The translations under genes and the position numbers were made by a program. DNA of 22,779 nucleotides from assembly GCA_948971535.1 (NCBI GenBank), contig CARFEX010000002.1, positions 286-23,064 of the forward strand. Direction: 5' to 3'. The stretch comes from an uncultured Eubacteriales bacterium. Lineage in GTDB: Bacteria; Bacillota; Clostridia; Christensenellales; UBA1242. The notes below the pieces were generated by a model. It saw only the letters and a list, made by a program, of their open reading frames with translations. It ran no database searches and was not told where the DNA came from. Positions 16,125 through 22,779 of this stretch are shown piece after piece (within the stretch, counting starts at the first letter, position 1; every line of letters begins with the position of its first letter).

Positions 16125-17018
16125 TTAGTTTTTCTTATCGCTTTTAAACTCTATTTGTTTTGGCTCATTACTTTTTATTAGTACATCAAGTTTGTTGTAA
16201 GGTATTTCAATATTGTTTTCCTTTAACTTATTAAATACACTTTCAGTCAAAGCAAAAAAGCAATCCCAATAGTTTTCGGTAGCAGTCCATACTTTTACGG
16301 AGAAATCTATTGAACTAGAGTTCATTTTTGCAAGGTTTACACTGTTTGCTTGGTCTTGTAATACCAAATCTTGCTCTTTTATAGTATCAAGCAATACTTG
16401 TTTTACTTTGTTCATATCGCTGTCATAGCTTACCGAAACATCCAAAGCAATACGACGCATTTCCAAACTTGTATAATCGATAATAGGGTTGTTGATAGTC
16501 ACATTGTGTGGCATTGTGATAATCTCGTTGTTGCTTGTACGCAATTTTGTATTAAAAATACTAATGTCCACAACAGTACCCGAAACTCCGTTGATTTCCA
16601 CAAAATCGTCGATTTTAAATGGCTTGTTTGCAAGAAGGATAATACCGTTTGCCAAGTTTGATACGCTCGATTGAACTGCAAGTGTAACTCCTAAAGTAAG
16701 TGCAGTGATAATTGCAACAAGACTTGTAATAGGAACTCCTATAATTGCAAGTAACGTCAAAATGTAAAGCATCCAAAGTACAAATTTTACTACAGTAATC
16801 ATAAATTTATATACTGTTTGGTCGATTTTGGTTTTGGTACCCAATTTTCTAAGCATTTTGATAAAAACTTTTATAAGAATCGCACCGATAATAGCTACAA
16901 TAATAAACAATACGATTTTGCCTAAACCTGAGGTAAAGAACTTTGTCATAGTTTCCATAAAACTATTGAAACCTGCAACAAAATTATTCCAACCTTCAGC
17001 AGCCAGAATTGATAACAT
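16125..17018 (-). CDS. mscS: Small-conductance mechanosensitive channel (MscS family)
   Basis: A 297-residue inner-membrane channel that opens on membrane tension to release solutes during osmotic down-shock. There are three transmembrane segments (about 35-57, 72-94 and 97-127); the third is the Ala/Gly-rich pore helix. After it come the family signature QSSVSNLANGIILLANKPF (116-134), IDDFVEINGVSGTV and an IITMPHN motif in the beta domain. The length matches the short E. coli MscS type. The start is set by AGGCGG about 9 nt upstream on the - strand. It is a monocistronic gene convergent with the SGNH lipoprotein and divergent from the kinase-like gene. Housekeeping function is likely; nothing looks damaged. 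Confidence 0.94.
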   Translation of the reverse strand: MLSILAAEGWNNFVAGFNSFMETMTKFFTSGLGKIVLFIIVAIIGAILIKVFIKMLRKLGTKTKIDQTVYKFMITVVKFVLWMLYILTLLAIIGVPITSLVAIITALTLGVTLAVQSSVSNLANGIILLANKPFKIDDFVEINGVSGTVVDISIFNTKLRTSNNEIITMPHNVTINNPIIDYTSLEMRRIALDVSVSYDSDMNKVKQVLLDTIKEQDLVLQDQANSVNLAKMNSSSIDFSVKVWTATENYWDCFFALTESVFNKLKENNIEIPYNKLDVLIKSNEPKQIEFKSDKKN

Positions 17019-17048
17019 AAATATACCGCCTTTTTATTTATTATAATT

Positions 17049-17077
17049 ATTCTATCACAAAAAGCTATATTTTACAA
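17049..17077 (-). promoter_or_regulatory. Candidate promoter of mscS
   Basis: On the - strand, TTGTAA (17072-17077), a 17-nt spacer and TAGAAT (17049-17054) lie about 30 nt before the start codon at 17018. The match is weaker than for the + strand promoters in this window, and the region is very AT-rich. Confidence 0.45.
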
Positions 17078-17174
17078 TAGAATTTTTAAAATACTTTTAA
17101 CAGCTTATAAAAATTTTATGTATTATTTTGTTGTAAAATATTAAAAAATTATGCTTGTTTTTGCAAAATTGATA

Positions 17175-17203
17175 TTGACAAATAATAGTATAAAATATAT
17201 AAT
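17175..17203 (+). promoter_or_regulatory. Consensus promoter of the kinase-like operon
   Basis: TTGACA at 17175-17180, a 17-nt spacer and TATAAT at 17198-17203: a full consensus match. The expected transcript begins near 17210 and has a leader of ~95 nt before the ATG at 17304. The leader has one small imperfect hairpin (AGCCCTGA/TCAGTGCT, 17243-17261) without a T-run. Confidence 0.85.
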
Positions 17204-17303
17204 ATATATAGGTTTAATAATAATACAAAAATTTTTTAAAATAGCCCTGAAAATCAGTGCTAAATAAATAATTTTGTATTTAAAATAATTTTTGGGGGCT
17301 TTT

Positions 17304-17927
17304 ATGAAAAATAATTTTGTTATTACTTTGGCAAGACAATATGGTTGCGGAGGTAGAACTGTCGGAAAATTGGTTGCAGAAAAATTGGGTATTGCCTATT
17401 ACGATACAGATTTAATCAAATTAGCTGCGGAAAAAAACGGTGTTAATCCCGAATTTTACAAGGAATTTGATGAAAAAGCTACAAGTAAATTTGCAAGTAT
17501 GTTCGGTTATTCCACAAGCGTGGGTAGTTTTTACAGTGCAACATATACCGATATGGTCATTAATGACAAAGTTTATTTCGCTCAAAGCGAAATTATTAAG
17601 GAAGTTGCCGAAAAACCTTGTGTCATTGTAGGTAGGTGCGCAGACCATGTTTTGGAGGGTAAGGACAATTTGGTAAAAATTTTCTTACATGCGGATATGG
17701 ATGCAAGACGTGACAGGATAGTCAATAAATACGGGATTAAAGATGTTAAAAATATCGATAAGTACATAATGAAAGCGGATAAACATAGGGCTCAATATTA
17801 CAACAGTTACACGGATAAGGAATGGGGAGATATCAAAAATTACGATATCACTATAAATACGTCAAAACTTTCACTTGAAAAAGTGGCAGATATAATTATA
17901 AATTATTTGGAACATTTGGAGGATTAA
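17304..17927 (+). CDS. Cytidylate kinase-like family P-loop protein
   Basis: A 207-residue protein of the cytidylate-kinase-like group (the AAA/NTPase family with an ARQYGCGG P-loop variant). The N-terminal ITLARQYGCGGRTVGKLVAE (about 7-26) is the characteristic nucleotide-binding loop; then come the substrate-side YYDTDLI motif, an IVGRCADHVL segment and a C-terminal lid-like region with DARRDRIVNKYG. The family is common in Clostridia, is distinct from the essential Cmk, and its physiological substrate is largely unproven. ATG 17304 has GGGGG at 17294-17298; a TTG at 17292 would place that site inside the gene, so it is rejected. It is followed after 4 nt by the C_GCAxxG_C_C gene, so the two form an operon. 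Confidence 0.85.
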   Translation: MKNNFVITLARQYGCGGRTVGKLVAEKLGIAYYDTDLIKLAAEKNGVNPEFYKEFDEKATSKFASMFGYSTSVGSFYSATYTDMVINDKVYFAQSEIIKEVAEKPCVIVGRCADHVLEGKDNLVKIFLHADMDARRDRIVNKYGIKDVKNIDKYIMKADKHRAQYYNSYTDKEWGDIKNYDITINTSKLSLEKVADIIINYLEHLED

Positions 17928-17931
17928 ATTG

Positions 17932-18393
17932 ATGGACAGACAGCAAAAGGCTTATGAGTGCTTTAAGGAAGGATATAATTGCGCTCAAGCAGTGATTATG
18001 GCATTTTCTGATGTTTTGCCTATTGACGAGCAGTTGCTTTTAAAAATAAGCAGTGCATTCGGTGGCGGCTTTGCAAGGACAAGAAATTTGTGCGGTGCAG
18101 TTGCAGGTATAGGTATGGTACTTGGCGTACTAAAAGATTCATTGGGTAATGTTGCGGAGGATAAAAAAGATATTTATGAAAAAGTACGTAGCTTGACTGA
18201 TAAGTTTGAAGAAATGAATAGCAGTTTGCTTTGCGGGGAACTTTTGAAAAATATGAAAAACATTACAAAAGATTATGTGCCATCCGAACGTACTGCGGAA
18301 TATTATGCCGCTCGCCCTTGCGTTAAATTTATTTTGGATGCAACTAAGCTTACGGAAGATTATTTGATAGAGCAAGGCATTATCAAAGAGTAA
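17932..18393 (+). CDS. C_GCAxxG_C_C family redox-type protein
   Basis: A 153-residue protein of the C_GCAxxG_C_C family, named for its spaced conserved cysteines. They are visible as YNCAQAV (Cys17), LCGAVAG (54-59, Cys54), LLCGELL (Cys101) and ARPCVKFI (Cys130); there is also Cys10. The glycine-rich SSAFGGGFART segment precedes the second site. Members occur mostly in anaerobes, some near redox or transport genes, and are thought to bind metal or undergo thiol chemistry; no reaction is established. ATG 17932 follows TGGAGGA (17917-17923) at good spacing; a TTG directly before it is an alternative start. It is translated in the same operon as the kinase-like gene, 4 nt downstream of its stop, and followed by a strong terminator. 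Confidence 0.85.
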   Translation: MDRQQKAYECFKEGYNCAQAVIMAFSDVLPIDEQLLLKISSAFGGGFARTRNLCGAVAGIGMVLGVLKDSLGNVAEDKKDIYEKVRSLTDKFEEMNSSLLCGELLKNMKNITKDYVPSERTAEYYAARPCVKFILDATKLTEDYLIEQGIIKE

Positions 18394-18404
18394 TTACATA
18401 TTTT

Positions 18405-18435
18405 ATCGGTATCATTAGTTTGATACCGATTTTTT
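18405..18435 (+). terminator. Intrinsic terminator after the kinase-like operon
   Basis: ATCGGTATCA (18405-18414) pairs perfectly with TGATACCGAT (18421-18430) around a 6-nt loop, followed by five T. It lies 11 nt after the stop codon and separates this operon from the feo operon. Confidence 0.92.
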
Positions 18436-18560
18436 GTATGTTTTTGCAACTTTGCCATATTAATTACATACAATGTTTAAAGGGTATTGTAATAGAAATA
18501 AATAATTTTTTGTATTATAGTTTTTTTATTGTAAAAAATAAAAAATTTCCTTTAAATTGC

Positions 18561-18589
18561 TTGACAAATATGTCTTGTATAAGTATAAT
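18561..18589 (+). promoter_or_regulatory. Consensus promoter of the feo operon
   Basis: TTGACA at 18561-18566, a 17-nt spacer and TATAAT at 18584-18589. Transcription should start near 18596, giving a leader of ~107 nt before feoA. The 125 bp between the preceding terminator and this promoter are extremely AT-rich and hold no gene. Confidence 0.88.
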
Positions 18590-18595
18590 GTAGAC

Positions 18596-18683
18596 AGAGT
18601 TATAAGAAAACTCTTTTTTAACGGCTTTTAGTTCGCCTTGGCGAACTAGTAGAGATAAATGTATCCAAGCAATTAAAAAGAGT
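18596..18683 (+). promoter_or_regulatory. Structured feo leader with competing hairpins and a palindrome
   Basis: Three pairings can be read in the predicted 5' leader. AGAGTT (18596-18601) pairs with AACTCT (18609-18614), followed by a T-run, like a small terminator. ACTCTTTTT (18610-18618) pairs perfectly with AAAAAGAGT (18675-18683), just before the ribosome site, and excludes the first pairing. TAGTTCGCC (18629-18637) pairs with GGCGAACTA (18640-18648), a 9-bp palindrome with a 2-nt centre, flanked by TTAG and CTAG as in some DtxR/MntR-type operators. The layout fits iron-dependent control, by RNA structure or a protein repressor. No known riboswitch consensus is recognised. Confidence 0.5.
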
Positions 18684-18702
18684 AAAATTTAGGAGGATAT
18701 AT

Positions 18703-18915
18703 ATGCCGATAGTTTTAGCACCTTTAGATACTGAACTTATGGTATTAAAAATTGTAGCAAATCAAGATATAAAAAGGCATCTTGAAGATTTGGGAATTAT
18801 TGTTGGCTCAAAAATCAAGCTTATCAGCAACAGCGGTGGTAATGTGATTTGTGAGATTAAGGAAGGCAGAATCGCTTTGGATACTGAGACAGCAAGAAAG
18901 ATATTTGTGGCATAA
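18703..18915 (+). CDS. feoA: FeoA-domain protein, first copy
   Basis: A 70-residue FeoA, a small SH3-like cytoplasmic protein that works with the ferrous iron transporter FeoB. The family pattern is clear: HLEDLGIIVGSKIKLISNSGGNVICEIKEGRIALDTETARKI, with the LGI...G turn and a closing helix. AGGAGG at 18691-18696 sets the ATG start. It is the first gene of the feo operon behind the structured leader; the next FeoA follows after 10 nt. Two FeoA domains before FeoB are common in anaerobic Bacillota, and the roles of the two copies are not separated in the literature I can draw on. Confidence 0.92.
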   Translation: MPIVLAPLDTELMVLKIVANQDIKRHLEDLGIIVGSKIKLISNSGGNVICEIKEGRIALDTETARKIFVA

Positions 18916-18925
18916 GGAGTATGGT

Positions 18926-19168
18926 ATGCAAAAGAAATTGAGTGAATTTAAAATAGGAGAGAGGGGAACTATTGTAAAAGTTGTCGGCGAGGGCAAGGTC
19001 AGACGCAGACTTTTTGATATGGGGGTAACCCCTGGGGCAGAAGTGTTAATGAGAAAAAAAGCACCTCTTGGCGACCCTTTGGAAATAAATATACGCAGTT
19101 ATGAGCTAACATTGAGAAAAGTTGAGGCATCCTGCGTTACTTTGGAGGTTATCGATGAAAAGCGTTGA
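18926..19168 (+). CDS. feoA: FeoA-domain protein, second copy
   Basis: An 80-residue second FeoA. It is more canonical than the first, with VRRRLFDMGVTPGAEV, the APLGDPLEINIRSYELTLRK block and a final beta strand. The start at ATG 18926 is supported by AAGGAG (18914-18919). An ATG at 18921 is out of frame, and the longer reading from 18851 would overlap the first feoA. Its end overlaps the feoB start by 14 nt, showing translational coupling and a probable fixed ratio of FeoA to FeoB. Sequence divergence between the two FeoA copies suggests different roles rather than a recent duplication. Confidence 0.93.
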   Translation: MQKKLSEFKIGERGTIVKVVGEGKVRRRLFDMGVTPGAEVLMRKKAPLGDPLEINIRSYELTLRKVEASCVTLEVIDEKR

Positions 19169-21461
19169 TAAAAACGAGCTAATGATTATAGCAAGACCTA
19201 AAAAATTTGCGTTAGTAGGTAACCCTAATTGCGGTAAAACAACTTTGTTCAATAATTTAACAGGCAGTACCGCACATACAGGTAATTGGCCGGGTGTTAC
19301 TGTTGATAGGAGAGAGGGGGAATATAAAAAATGTCCCGAAACCGTTACAATAGTGGATTTGCCGGGCATATACTCATTATCGCCTTATACGCCGGAAGAA
19401 GTTGTGTCAAGAAATTTTATTTTGGATGAAAAACCCGATTGTATAATTAATATTATCGATGCTACCAATTTGGAGCGTAATTTATACTTGACAACGCAGA
19501 TTATGGAAATCGATGTGCCTGTTATAATCGCGCTTAATATGATTGACGAAGTAAAAAAGAGCGGCGATACAATAGATGCTGCAGTACTTGAGAAAAAAAT
19601 CGGCGTTCCTGTGGTTGCGATTTCCGCTTTGAAAGGGGAAGGTACAACCGAGCTTATGGACAGAGCTTATGAGATTGCAGGCCAAAAAAGGGATGGATTT
19701 ACAGTACTTGAACAGTCTAAATTGAGTCATTTGATTAATGATGTGGCGATTGCTTTAAAAGGACAAGATATCGAAAATCCACTTTTCCACGCCGTAAAAC
19801 TTGTGGAGAGTGATGAGCTTGAAGTTGCGGCACATAAACCATTGCTTGGCATGATTGACAATTTTAAATCCACCTTTCAAGACGATATTTTCGGTGTGGA
19901 TTTTGAGGCACTTATTGCGGACGGAAGATATAAATACATATCCAAAAATTATTCCACTGCTCTAACAAGAAATAGCAAAACGGATAAATCTAAACTTACA
20001 AAATCGGATAAAATAGACAGAGTTTTAACACATAAAATTTGGGGTATACCAATGTTTTTGCTTATTTTATTTGCAATTTTCCATTTGGTATTTAGCGAAA
20101 ACTTTTTGTTTATAGGTGCGGCATTAGGTAAGGATTGGGTAAGTCTACCGGGTACTGCTTTTGAGGGTGTTTTCGGTGCGGGAGGCATTAATTCCCCAGG
20201 TGCGATACTGCAAGGGCTTATGGAAGTTTTGATGACATGGATTACGGATGGTGTTGCAGGCCTGCTTGTAAACAGTCCAGCGTGGGTAACAGGGCTTTTG
20301 TGTGACGGTATTTTGGGCGGACTTTCGTCAGTATTGTCTTTTATACCTCAAATATTATTGCTTTTAATGTTATTCTCGATTTTGGAAGATACGGGATATA
20401 TGGCAAGGGTAGCGTTTATTCTTGATAGGATATTAAGAAGATTCGGTTTATCAGGCAGAGCGTTTATGCCTATGATTATGGGCTTTGGTTGTTCAGTTCC
20501 CGCAATGATTAATACAAGGACGCTTGCAGACGAAAACGAAAGAGTAGCTACCGTAAGAGTTATACCATTTTTCAGTTGTGGTGCAAAATTGCCTATTCTT
20601 ACTGCTATTTCTGGTGGTATAGTCATGAGTTTTGGCATTGGTAATGCGGATATTATCACATATTCTATGTATGTTGTAGGTATTGTCACAGCGATTTTGA
20701 CTGTAATTTTAATGAAAACAACTACAATGAAAGGGGATGCAGCTCCGTTTATAATGGAGTTGCCAAACTATAGATTACCTCAATTTAAAAGCTTGATGCT
20801 TTTAATGTGGGATAAGGCAAAGCATTTTATTCAAAAAGCATTTACTATAATTTTGGCATCAACAATAATTATTTGGTTTGTGTCACACTTTAGCTTTGAT
20901 TGGAAATTTTTGGAAGATAGTCAAATGAACAATAGCATTTTGGCAGGCTTTGGTAAATTAATCCAACCATTATTTACACCTCTTGGCTTTGGTTCGCAAC
21001 TTAATGAATGGGGTTGGGTATTTATCGTATCCGCAATTACAGGTCTTATCGCAAAGGAAAATGTAGTAGCAACATTTGGTACGCTTGCGGCATGTATAGG
21101 TGCAAATGTAGTAGGTGGAGGAGTAGAAGGAGTTGCTGAAACAGCACTTATGATTCAAGCATCGGGCATTACAATACCAGCTTTAATAGCATTTATTGCG
21201 TTTAATATGACTACAATACCTTGTATGGCGGCAGTTGCAACAGCAAAAGCGGAAATGCCTAATAAAAAGAAATTTAAATGGACTTTGGTATTTTGGATAT
21301 GCACATCGTACATAGTAGGCACAATCATTTATTTGGTAGGTAGCTGGTGGTGGACAATATTTATCGTGTTAGCAGTTATGGCGTTGGTTGTAGCAGGAAT
21401 AATCATTTACAATACCAAGGCTAAAATATTTAAATTTAAAAATAAAAAGTCCAAAAAATAA
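19155..21461 (+). CDS. feoB: Ferrous iron transporter FeoB
   Basis: A 768-residue membrane protein that imports Fe(II), using an N-terminal GTPase domain. G motifs are G1 GNPNCGKT (22-29), G2 Thr49 in GVTVDRREG, G3 DLPG (68-71), G4 NMID (128-131) and G5 SALKG (157-161), followed by the helical GDI-type linker region. The membrane domain has the two gate repeats, seen in LEDTGYMARVAF, FGCSVPAM and PFFSCGAKLP (the cysteine motifs implicated in iron passage), and ITGLIAKENVVATFG near the end. ATG 19155 follows GGAGG (19144-19148) inside feoA. A start at 19122 would add 11 residues lacking such a site. The length is normal, and the small Cys-rich partner follows 22 nt downstream. The whole gene looks functional. 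Confidence 0.97.
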   Translation: MKSVDKNELMIIARPKKFALVGNPNCGKTTLFNNLTGSTAHTGNWPGVTVDRREGEYKKCPETVTIVDLPGIYSLSPYTPEEVVSRNFILDEKPDCIINIIDATNLERNLYLTTQIMEIDVPVIIALNMIDEVKKSGDTIDAAVLEKKIGVPVVAISALKGEGTTELMDRAYEIAGQKRDGFTVLEQSKLSHLINDVAIALKGQDIENPLFHAVKLVESDELEVAAHKPLLGMIDNFKSTFQDDIFGVDFEALIADGRYKYISKNYSTALTRNSKTDKSKLTKSDKIDRVLTHKIWGIPMFLLILFAIFHLVFSENFLFIGAALGKDWVSLPGTAFEGVFGAGGINSPGAILQGLMEVLMTWITDGVAGLLVNSPAWVTGLLCDGILGGLSSVLSFIPQILLLLMLFSILEDTGYMARVAFILDRILRRFGLSGRAFMPMIMGFGCSVPAMINTRTLADENERVATVRVIPFFSCGAKLPILTAISGGIVMSFGIGNADIITYSMYVVGIVTAILTVILMKTTTMKGDAAPFIMELPNYRLPQFKSLMLLMWDKAKHFIQKAFTIILASTIIIWFVSHFSFDWKFLEDSQMNNSILAGFGKLIQPLFTPLGFGSQLNEWGWVFIVSAITGLIAKENVVATFGTLAACIGANVVGGGVEGVAETALMIQASGITIPALIAFIAFNMTTIPCMAAVATAKAEMPNKKKFKWTLVFWICTSYIVGTIIYLVGSWWWTIFIVLAVMALVVAGIIIYNTKAKIFKFKNKKSKK

Positions 21462-21483
21462 AATTTATATAAGGAAATAAAAA

Positions 21484-21681
21484 ATGCAAGCAATAGAAAT
21501 AGTCGTAATAATTTGTAGCATTTTGTTTGTAATAGGCGTTGCTGTATGGGCATTTATACGTAAAAAACAAGGTAAAAGTACTTGCGGTTGCGGAGAATGT
21601 AACGGTAATTGCGAAAAATGCAAGCAAGCTATAAAACAGGCAAGAGAACAAATAAAAAAAGATAACGAAAAGCAATTATAA
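21484..21681 (+). CDS. FeoB-associated Cys-rich membrane protein
   Basis: A 65-residue protein with one membrane segment (about 4-25), then a basic stretch and the cysteine cluster CGCGECNGNCEKC (34-46; Cys 34, 36, 39, 43, 46), ending in a charged helix. The architecture and position directly after feoB match the FeoB-associated Cys-rich membrane protein family, sometimes compared to FeoC. It may bind iron or an iron-sulfur cluster next to the transporter; the role is not established. An AAGGA site at 21472-21476 precedes the start. It is the last gene of the operon. Confidence 0.9.
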   Translation: MQAIEIVVIICSILFVIGVAVWAFIRKKQGKSTCGCGECNGNCEKCKQAIKQAREQIKKDNEKQL

Positions 21682-21740
21682 ATTTAGCCTTATAGTTTGA
21701 TAGTCAGTAGTTTTTTGACTGAAAATAATTAATTAAAAAT

Positions 21741-21772
21741 AGCATATTCACATTGTTGGATATGCTTTTTTT
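21741..21772 (+). terminator. Intrinsic terminator of the feo operon
   Basis: AGCATAT (21741-21747) pairs with ATATGCT (21760-21766), extended by a T-G pair, with a run of seven T ending at 21772. The stem is modest but the T-run is good. A preceding A-run (21735-21739) allows some activity on the other strand. Confidence 0.75.
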
Positions 21773-21886
21773 ACAAAACATGCCTATTTGATAATTATTT
21801 ATTATAAAGAAATGATATACCAAATTATACAGAATATTTTTTTGCAGTTTCGATTAGAAAAAAATATTACTAATATTCCATTTAGC

Positions 21887-21915
21887 TTGACTATTTAAAC
21901 TCTTTGTATTATAAT
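21887..21915 (+). promoter_or_regulatory. Promoter of the marR-ABC operon
   Basis: TTGACT at 21887-21892, a 17-nt spacer and TATAAT at 21910-21915, about 32 nt before the marR start. The -10 overlaps the palindrome described next. Confidence 0.87.
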
Positions 21916-21938
21916 TTGTCTAACAGGGTTAGATAAAT
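21914..21938. promoter_or_regulatory. Palindromic operator, probable MarR autoregulatory site
   Basis: ATTTGTCTAAC, a 3-nt AGG centre and GTTAGATAAAT form a 25-bp inverted repeat with 11-bp arms and a single mismatch. It covers the last two bases of the -10 and the transcription start, the usual place for a MarR dimer to block its own promoter. The next gene encodes a MarR protein, so autoregulation is the natural reading. Confidence 0.75.
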
Positions 21939-21946
21939 GGTGGGAT

Positions 21947-22363
21947 ATGGAAAATTTAAATGAAAAGGTAAAAGAGTTTGTAAATATTTTTTCGACAAAA
22001 TGCAGCCAAGAAATTTTGAAACTTATGGAAACTGCGTACAAAGGCAAACTAATGATTTTAAAAGTTTTGGCTTGCGATAACAAGGAGTACACTGCCGGCG
22101 ATTTGGCAAAGGTTTTAAATGTTTCCACTGCAAGGATTGCAACTGCCATAAATAGTTTGGAGAGCAAAGGGTATGTGTTAAGAAATCGTCCCGCTCATGA
22201 CGGAAGAAAGGTCATTATCGCAATAACCGAGGCAGGGATACAAGCTTTGCAAAAGTACAGTAGTGCAGTAAATGTGACAATACAAGATTTGTTTGGCAGA
22301 TTGACGGATGAAGAATTGAAAACTTTTATCATACTTTGCAAAAAATTATTTGGACAAACATAA
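21947..22363 (+). CDS. MarR-family transcriptional regulator
   Basis: A 138-residue winged helix-turn-helix regulator. The DNA-binding part is clear: YTAGDLAKVLNVSTARIATAINSLESKGYV (helix-turn-helix, about 45-74), then the wing RNRPAHDGRKVIIAITEAG. Flanking helices form the dimer interface. MarR proteins usually repress transport or stress genes until a small ligand or oxidation releases them. The start at 21947 follows GGTGGGA at short spacing (about 2 nt to the ATG), so translation may be weak. The next gene is an ABC transporter ATPase, 47 nt downstream with no terminator between, so the regulator probably controls the transporter and itself through the palindrome upstream. No cysteine pair points to redox sensing; the ligand is unknown. 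Confidence 0.93.
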   Translation: MENLNEKVKEFVNIFSTKCSQEILKLMETAYKGKLMILKVLACDNKEYTAGDLAKVLNVSTARIATAINSLESKGYVLRNRPAHDGRKVIIAITEAGIQALQKYSSAVNVTIQDLFGRLTDEELKTFIILCKKLFGQT

Positions 22364-22410
22364 AGTTTATAACTTGATAGATTTAATTTGAAATTACTTA
22401 AGGAGCAACT

Positions 22411-22779
22411 ATGTTAGAGTTAAAAGGAATTACAAAAGATTATTTGGTAGGCGATAACAAAGTGCAAGCGCTTAAAGGTATTGACATAACTTTTCGTAAA
22501 AGTGAGTTTGTGTCTATATTAGGACCAAGCGGTTGCGGCAAAACTACGCTACTTAATATTGTCGGCGGACTTGATAAATATACTGACGGCGAGCTTTTCA
22601 TAGACGGAATAAGTACTAAAAACTATTCCGACAGAGATTGGGATACATACCGTAATCAAAAGATAGGTTTTGTTTTTCAGTCATATAATTTGATACCTCA
22701 TCAAAGCATTTCCGAAAACGTGGAACTTGCACTTGCTATATCTGGTATTGATAAAGCAGAAAGGGTAAGAAGAGCTCAT
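22411..22779 (+). CDS. ABC transporter ATP-binding protein (partial), MacB/LolD/BceA-like
   Basis: The first 123 codons of an ABC transporter ATPase, cut by the window end. Walker A GPSGCGKT is at 38-45 and the Q-loop is FVFQSYNLIPH with Gln90. The beginning MLELKGITKDY and the VQALKGIDITF segment match the MacB/LolD/BceA group, which act with a large FtsX-type permease in export or in resistance to antimicrobial peptides. The signature, Walker B and H-loop lie beyond the window. AAGGAGC at 22400-22406 supports the start. With marR upstream, a MarR-controlled efflux or detoxification transporter is a reasonable inference. It should be followed by an FtsX-like permease. Confidence 0.92.
   Translation, partial: MLELKGITKDYLVGDNKVQALKGIDITFRKSEFVSILGPSGCGKTTLLNIVGGLDKYTDGELFIDGISTKNYSDRDWDTYRNQKIGFVFQSYNLIPHQSISENVELALAISGIDKAERVRRAH

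Noticed and set aside
18590..18702. NiCo/czcD-type, yybP-ykoY manganese, or cobalamin riboswitch before feoA
   Set aside because: None of their conserved core sequences is visible; only generic pairings and a palindrome remain, so it is reported as an unclassified leader.
1..22779. CRISPR array, tRNA or rRNA genes, integrase, relaxase, toxin-antitoxin pair
   Set aside because: Looked for on both strands; no regularly spaced direct repeats of CRISPR size, no cloverleaf and no matching protein motifs were recognised.

Overview
The window comes from a low-GC bacterium using the standard code (TGA, TAA and TAG all end genes), with consensus 17-bp-spaced TTGACN/TATAAT promoters and strong GGAGG-type ribosome sites. 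This points to an anaerobic, probably host- or gut-associated member of the Bacillota (Clostridia-like). That placement is an inference from base composition, promoter and Shine-Dalgarno style, and gene families; no rRNA or other phylogenetic marker is present.

Region 1 (1-13200) is the conjugation part of an integrative conjugative element or plasmid-like element, all on the + strand and tightly packed. In order it holds a VirD4/TraG-type coupling ATPase, a 1620-residue secreted Ig-like repeat protein with a C-terminal membrane anchor, a small VirB2/TrbC-like two-helix protein, a VirB6/TrbL-like polytopic protein, a VirB4 ATPase with an N-terminal membrane hairpin, a short SSB, a ParA ATPase and a small ribbon-helix-helix-like protein that overlaps parA. 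Relaxase, integrase, cell-wall hydrolase and att sites are not in the window, so the left end of the element lies outside. A 9-nt repeat family (CAAGTNNNN) recurs in the coupling-protein tail, in the small partition protein and as a perfect hairpin just after the last gene.

Region 2 (13200-16020) is a boundary-like zone. It has a small orphan lipoprotein with its own promoter and terminator, a full-length ISLre2-family (UPF0236) transposase gene without recognisable terminal repeats, and an SGNH/GDSL esterase-like lipoprotein with its own promoter.

Region 3 (16020-22779) looks like ordinary chromosome: a convergent MscS-type channel (- strand), a cytidylate-kinase-like P-loop protein followed by a C_GCAxxG_C_C family protein, a complete ferrous-iron operon (feoA-feoA-feoB-Cys-rich FeoB-associated protein) behind a structured leader, and a MarR regulator with a near-perfect palindrome over its promoter, leading into an ABC transporter ATPase cut by the window end.

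The most notable points are the giant Ig-repeat surface protein inside the conjugation operon, the partition/SSB cassette with the shared 9-nt repeat, the feo leader with alternative pairings, and the MarR operator. I see no CRISPR array, tRNA or rRNA.
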